Below are positions 58,122 to 64,000 of a DNA stretch of 64,000 bases, in pieces (the stretch's first letter is position 1; each line of letters opens with the position of its first letter). The translations under genes were made by a program, and so were the position numbers. Source of the stretch: Delphinapterus leucas (taxonomy: Eukaryota > Chordata > Mammalia > Artiodactyla > Monodontidae). Location: the NCBI RefSeq assembly GCF_002288925.2, contig NW_022098044.1, positions 16,634,197 to 16,698,196 on the forward strand, written 5' to 3'. The notes below the pieces were generated by a model. The model worked only from the letters and a program-made list of their open reading frames with translations, made no database searches and was not told the origin of the DNA.

Positions 58122-61015
58122 GTATGAGCTATCAACTTTCTTCCTTTTTTCTTTTTTTTTGGGGGAAACCTCAGCTTACATTGTTCACCTTGACAGACAA
58201 GGATAGCTATCTGTTTTATTTTAAGTATTTTACTAATTTGGATTCGTTTTTTAAAGCGTGACCTTGAGATTGCTAATATGCCACACCCTAATTTTTTGGT
58301 AGCAATTTATGAAAGTTAAGTTGTGACTTAAGGCCTCTTACAGCAGTCAAAAGGTAAGGTACCTTTATTCAAGGGGGCCTTTCCTGTAAACTACAGTTTT
58401 TTTGTCAATAAATTTCAGTTTTTAGGTTTTCGTGCTGTAGGAAAATGACCTTGTCGGTTTAGCCATTGCTGCATTGCACCATTTTACATACAAGGCAAAT
58501 TTTTTCTTTGAAGAATCTAGGATACCCAAACTTGTAACTGAAGGCCATAGAGGAGCCTTGTGGTAGTAAATTATAGTAAATAGACATTTGAGAAAGTTAT
58601 ATGAATGAAAAAATGTACATTTTAAAATGAAATTGCAAAAAGGACCCTTTGACTGATGTCTCTCAGTTTATATTTTTATTTGACTCTGTATTTCTTTTGA
58701 TACTCTTGACATTTTAGGAAATTTTGATAAGATTTATCAAAACCTTTACTCTCGATGATTACAGTTCCTGCATTTATGAGATCAGACCTGTGATCACAGA
58801 AATCTTGGAATACTATTAATATTTTTTTATTTTGTGTTTGCTACTGATTGTAATTGTATGTTTTATATTTAAAATACTTTATGGTTTGCATTTGTATGCT
58901 TATATTCAGACAATGCTCTTTGGTTGGTAGATGTAGTATTTTATCCTTGCATTTTAGTTGTAGCTGCTTTAAATTTATTGATTTATTTCGACAGAGTCGC
59001 CTGGAATGCTTTATCTCCTGAAGCTTACAAATGTACTGTTTGTTCAAATCATGATTTGTTTCACATTTGTTGGAGTTCACCATATTAGTGACTAAGTAAT
59101 AAAGCCTCTAAGATGTTTTGTTGTATGAAAAGCCTCTAAGATGTTTTGTATGATCTGTATATTAATTTTTTAAAGTATATATGAATGCATTTCTTGATGT
59201 GTGTTCTATGAATTGTCATGTTATAAATTTTAAATCATGCATTTAACAAGAATTTGATTGGTTATATGATTTTTTTCTCCCCAGCTTTGCTCTTTCTTTT
59301 ATAATTTTATATAAACAATATACTTTATTATTAGGTTAGTGATTTGAAAGTTTTGAAAATGGTTTATTAATAATGTTAAATTTTTATGTTTTATAAGACT
59401 TAAAATATTTTGACCCTTGCTTTTAAAAATACCTTTCCAAATTCTTTTGCAAATTGAGTTGTCACATAGTTTGGATTACTGTCTCTGGAATTGAATTGCC
59501 CATGTATACCTAGGTTAGATTTAGGACAGAAAACTTCTCTACTGATTCTAAACTGACTTTTCTGAAAAGTGATGGTGATTTGAACAAATAGGAATCCCCA
59601 GGTATCTTTGACAAATTATTAAAGATTCAATACCTAAAATTGGTACTCCCTTGAGTGTATGATTTGCATATCTCACATGGGTTTTGGCTTTCTCAGGCAA
59701 GGTTTGTGGTTAACATCATTGATCAGACTCTGCTTTCTAATTTAAAAAAATTAAGCGGTGTTGTTATTCTTTCTTTTAATGATACTCTGACCTGGAAAAC
59801 TACATGGAAGTTGCCATGCATTTGTCTCCTGGTTAATGAGGTTGCAGCTTAACTAGAGGCATGCACTGTACTTTTAAATGTCTTTTTTTGTCACGTATAT
59901 TTTGATTAATATACCTGATGAGTGTCAAAAAATATTTGAGAGACTCCTTGAAAAGAAGATGGAGTGTTAAATTACTTTTACCCTAAATTGCATACCTTAA
60001 TACATGCACATAATTATGACATCACTTCCTTTTAAAATTGTAAAGCTATAGAATGTTAGTGGTGTTTTATTGTAGTAGATTAATGTTATTTTTAAGTGAG
60101 CTAAAATTAAGGTGACTTATGGTAGCCAGAACTTGGTTCCTTAATCCATCAGAATTTCTCCATAAGGACCTAGTTTCTGTGGCATACAGTCTATAGTGTT
60201 TAGGGAATACTACAGATACCCACTTTTGCAGCCTGAGCCACAGGAGAGGAAGGGAGGAGTTTGCAGGTCAAGTAAACTTTTTGGTCTGAGATTTACTTTA
60301 GGACCTGAAAGAATTGAGTGTAAATTTAGGTATGGCTGGTATGCTCCTGTTTTTGGAAATAATGGCAATACTTAATAGTCATTTTGTAAGTTTGTTGTTC
60401 TTTTGAAGTTAATGCTTAAGTATAATGTTATACTTTGTATATCATGATTTTTGAAGGTTAAAAAGTTCACTTTCAAAAACATGATTTTAAAGATACTTGA
60501 TATCTGTAAATTTTTAAATATTTGAAACAAAGTTTTCGTGATAGACATATATAGAAATGTATACCACACACTTATCTAAAATAATTTGCGGTTTGGGGTA
60601 ACTTCAGTAATATCACAAAATGGAAAGAGAAGGAAATGGGAATGGAACTGCACACAAAGAGCTGTGTGTTCTAGGACGCTGCGTTTTCAATTTATCATAA
60701 GAACTGAAACAGTTTATTAAATTTATCTCCAAAACGTCTGCCTCTGAACCAGATTTTATTTTGATAACCTGAGGTGCGGGCAAAATCTTTTTAATCAGCC
60801 TTTTAGTTGTTACCCAAAAGGCTGGGGATAGTTAGAAGTTGGCATAATGCAGTTGCTTGTGGAGTGGAACAGGGAGTTTTTTAAGTGGCAGCCATTTTAT
60901 GATGCTGATAATTCTTAGGAATCGGGATTTTTTGAGAAGATTGAAAATAAAGCGAATTGAAACCTGAAATACCGAAGTATCTCCCCCCTCCCCCTTTTTT
61001 GTTCTTTGGTACTGA
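58122..61015 (+). other. CHD2 intron 2, first part
   Basis: AT-rich and free of recognisable young insertions. A short direct duplication of AAGCCTCTAAGATGTTTTGT lies at 59101-59120 and 59129-59148. No exon is recognised. Confidence 0.6.
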
Positions 61016-61019
61016 AATA

Positions 61020-61425
61020 AAGGGCAGCTTGGTAGTTAGCGCCGGCAGCAGCTCTCTGAGCCCCTGGCATCTTGGTGCAGGTCCAGCTCAGTCACAAAAT
61101 GGCTGTTCCTTTGTGCCGCAGCGCTGACAGACATACTGCATTGCACTGTGTACTCGCCAAACAGCAGGAAGTTGCCGTGCCGAGTTCAAAGGCCGGCCGG
61201 CGCCGGCGCCGACTGCTGATTGGCTGTGCGCGCGCTTGGTAACAGCGGGTCAACAGCGGCGGCCTGTGGGCAGGCTCCGCCCTGCGACGTCAGGCGCCTC
61301 GTCGCCGGGAGGGGCGAACGCAGTGACGTTAGGCTGCGTGCGCAGCCTACGTCGTTCCTCTTTGCCTAGGCAGTCGCACGCCAAGGGGCACGGGGGTGGG
61401 GTGGGGTGGGGGGGGAGGGGAATGG
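61020..61425. promoter_or_regulatory. Second CpG island, putative alternative promoter
   Basis: A dense CpG/GC block in the middle of an AT-rich intron. Motifs: inverted CCAAT (ATTGG, 61219-61223), CRE-like GACGTCA (61286-61292) and TGACGTT (61324-61330), NRF1-like TGCGTGCGCAG (61335-61345), several GCCGGC words (61190-61212), and a G-rich GGGGGTGGGGTGGGG tract (61392-61420). These are typical of a TATA-less promoter. Direction and product are unknown: it could drive a shorter CHD2 transcript, an antisense RNA or an enhancer RNA. Open frames on both strands are compositional. Confidence 0.55.
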
Positions 61426-64000
61426 AAGGCTGTCTGGGACTTTCCGGTGGGCGCCCTCTCCTGCGCGATTTCGCCCCTGGCGGCGCCCTCCATCCAGCCC
61501 TGTGGCCGTCTCCACCCTGCAGCGTGTATTTTTTGCCCATCCCTAGGAATGGTTTTCCTCATTTAGAAGCGGCTTCTGCTTTTGGAGAAAGTAAAAGGCA
61601 CTAATCGGAAACCTTCAAGTCGAAAACCTGCCAGTTTTTATCGTTTTCGCTTTCCTTTCTCATATCCTAGCGGGTCTTTTTTTTTTTCTTTTTTGTGTTC
61701 ACTGTGAAGAGATTAGTGAGTTTGTTACCATTGACCAAAAGCGTTTCACTATCAAGAGGAGATATTTTTATTTTAATTGAAACTTGTTAATGGTGTTACA
61801 GCTGTTGTTTAATACATGGCTCATAAACAAAGGGAAGATTATTTGAACTTGTCCCCGTGCATTTTTACTTGGTACCAAACATTTTCTCAATTGGCATTTG
61901 ATGGAGAAAAACTCAGGTCAGTATGTGCAAAGTGATTTATTTTTAAGATTAACAACGGGATAGTTAAGTAGAAAATAGCTAGAGATTTTCACCTGACCAG
62001 TAACTACTAGGTTACTAATATTAGGTTAACTTAAACAACAGAATACAGCAATAGGCATCCATAACTGTGCAAACAAGTGTTAGAAAACAACTCTTCTTAA
62101 GTGTTAAAGCACTTGCTGAAGAATAGTGACTCCCAAAGCTTGGCCAGTAGTGGAATTACTTGGCAAAATCTTAGGAAACTTCTCAGATCCCCCATTCTGG
62201 AAATTTTAATTCAATACTGGTAAACTTGTTAAAATGCTGTAATGATGCTCATGGTCTGCCTTGTTTGGAAACCCTTGCAAGGATTTCTGGTTTAAAAAAA
62301 ATCATAGCTTACCAACGGTGACTGTAATTTGGTCACAAGTAATGAATTTAAGTAAGATGGAAAGACTATATTGGTGTTTTCGTAATCGTACCCTGGTGAA
62401 AAGTTTTTTCTAAGCTTTTGGAGTGTTTTTAGCAATAACTGGAATGATCTGTCACATAGTTGGCAATAGTTCAGAAATTTTTTATTGAGTAAAAGTATGG
62501 TACTTTGAAAGAGATGTTTACCTGGGCATATCGTGAGTTTCTGAATAAAGTTTATAGAAGATAAAATTAACTACATTATTAATTGGTTTTGTAGGTTCGC
62601 ATAGTCTTGGTTCTTTACGAAGAATTCTTTGTGGAAACTTTAGGTGAAATTGGGTTTTCAGTTTTATAGACTCGTTCATCAAAGCTTCTGTAAGTGATTT
62701 TTAAAGTATATGCTCAAATATATATGATGAAATTTTTAACAGCTTTAGGGACAAATACTTAAGAATTTGATGATCATTAACATATTAGCAACTTCTGAAG
62801 GTGGATATAAAGCAAGAAGAAGAAAGGTTCTTTCTGTGTATTGAGATTGAATTCTGGTTAGTTGTATTAAAATTGTATTTGCTAAATACCCTAAATTAAA
62901 AGATAGAATTAAGTAACACTGCAATCGTGTTCCAGGATATGAACTCTGTTGTAGATGTAATAAATATTGTTACTATGTGAGTTAAAATGAATATTATGAT
63001 ATAGCAGTATATCTGTGAACAGTTTGCATGCCACTTGGAGCCAATTAACTTTAAAGAACCAGAGTATTAGGTCTGTTCATTGAGCTTTCTATGGGTTTTC
63101 CTCCTGTGTGCAGAATGTAATGAAATGGCAAGAAAAGTGCTGATTAATCTTTCCTCTTTCTTTTGGATTCTTGTTTTGAAAACCTGCAGTTTCCAATTGA
63201 TATTTGGCTCTTTGGAGAGTAACATCTTTTGTAAAGGTTAAGGAGTTGCAGGAAGGTGGGCAAACAGTATTTCATAAGAAGCTTTAGTCATAAAAAGTTT
63301 TAGCAAGTTGTTGTTTGAGAGATGAATCTGGAAGTTTAGTTGAATTTTACCTGACAGAATGTGAAACTCACAGATTTTATAATTGACTGGTTTACTTACC
63401 CCTTCCCATATACAGCAAACCCTGACAACTGTGAGAGATACCTCCTACAGCCACCTATTTTCAGACTCCTGTCATTTATTACTTGTGACCAAATTACAGT
63501 CACCATAAAATGTGGCACAGTCAACTTGCTCCTGACATAAAAATTAAGTGACTGCTCTGTGTGACATTTGGTAAATTTATTCTGGGCATGAGCATCAGTT
63601 TTTTAAGGTCTTTTAGCTTTTTTGTTTGTTTTGAAAACCTTAGAACTCAGTTGACTTTCTTAAGGAGGGCGTTTTAGCGAAGAAACGGTGTTCTTTTTAA
63701 TCACCCAAGAGTTATTTTGCATACATATAAAAACAACTGTGTTGGCCTACTTAGCTGGTGTTTGGTACTATAGCTGAATAATTCCCTCCTGCATTTCAAC
63801 CTGATTGATTGGGCATTGAATTCAAATTCATACCTCACCAAAATTGCCTATTACTACTTCTTTGGAACTTCAGTGTTGTTAGTATAAATCCAAACAACAG
63901 AAGTTGACACAATTCACCAAATGCCCAGGGTCTGTTTTATGTTTATTTTGTTTTCAGTAATTTAGCACAGTGTTGGAGCACATATTTTATATGTTATGAC
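61426..64000 (+). other. CHD2 intron 2, continuing past the window
   Basis: AT-rich, with no exon, RNA gene or recognisable repeat. CHD2 exon 3 was looked for by its expected Ser/Glu-rich reading frame and was not found before 64000. Confidence 0.6.

Noticed and set aside
61236..61604. 122-codon plus frame and 96-codon minus frame in the intron 2 CpG island
   Set aside because: Mutually overlapping, compositionally biased and without recognisable protein features; explained by high GC.

Overview
The window comes from a cetacean genome, probably a toothed whale. The evidence is the many tRNA-derived CHR SINEs that start with CTTCCCTGGTGG and carry box-B-like GGTTCGA motifs. They include the older group ending in (AAAT)n and the younger group whose 3' part contains GCGAGAGG/GAGAGGCC-type sequence and a poly-A tail. 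L1s of cetartiodactyl type and a cetartiodactyl-type mariner accompany them. No bacterial features are present.

From 1 to about 39.5 kb the DNA is intergenic. I found no protein-coding exon there. It is built from L1 3' ends, CHR SINEs, MIR and L2 relics, LTRs and microsatellites, often nested. Notable items are a nearly full-length but inactivated mariner inside an L1 (250-1525), a solo LTR inside an L1 (14132-14571), a 5'-truncated L1 with a SINE inside it (35392-36912), and a three-deep nest at 29.4-30.4 kb.

From about 41 kb the character changes. There are almost no young insertions, and a CpG-rich promoter (41.0-41.5 kb) starts a five-exon transcript whose only clear end is a poly(A) signal at 54875. 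I identify it as the lncRNA CHASERR from three things: its position (same strand, ending about 2 kb before CHD2), its length of about 14 kb, and repeated AAGATGG/AAAATGG motifs in the last exon. CHASERR represses CHD2 in cis in mammals.

From about 57.1 kb the CHD2 gene begins: a 5'UTR exon rich in short upstream ORFs, then the exon holding the CHD2 start codon (58060). That exon encodes 20 complete codons, [20 protein letters not shown], which match the known N terminus of the chromatin remodeller CHD2. It ends in a phase-2 splice donor. The rest of the window (58122-64000) is CHD2 intron 2. It contains a second CpG-rich, promoter-like island at 61.0-61.4 kb.

The functional core is therefore a tandem lncRNA-coding pair, CHASERR to CHD2, in which transcription and the RNA of the first tune the dosage of the second. 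Exon boundaries, transcription starts and repeat family names were read by eye and by memory of the families; none was checked by alignment.
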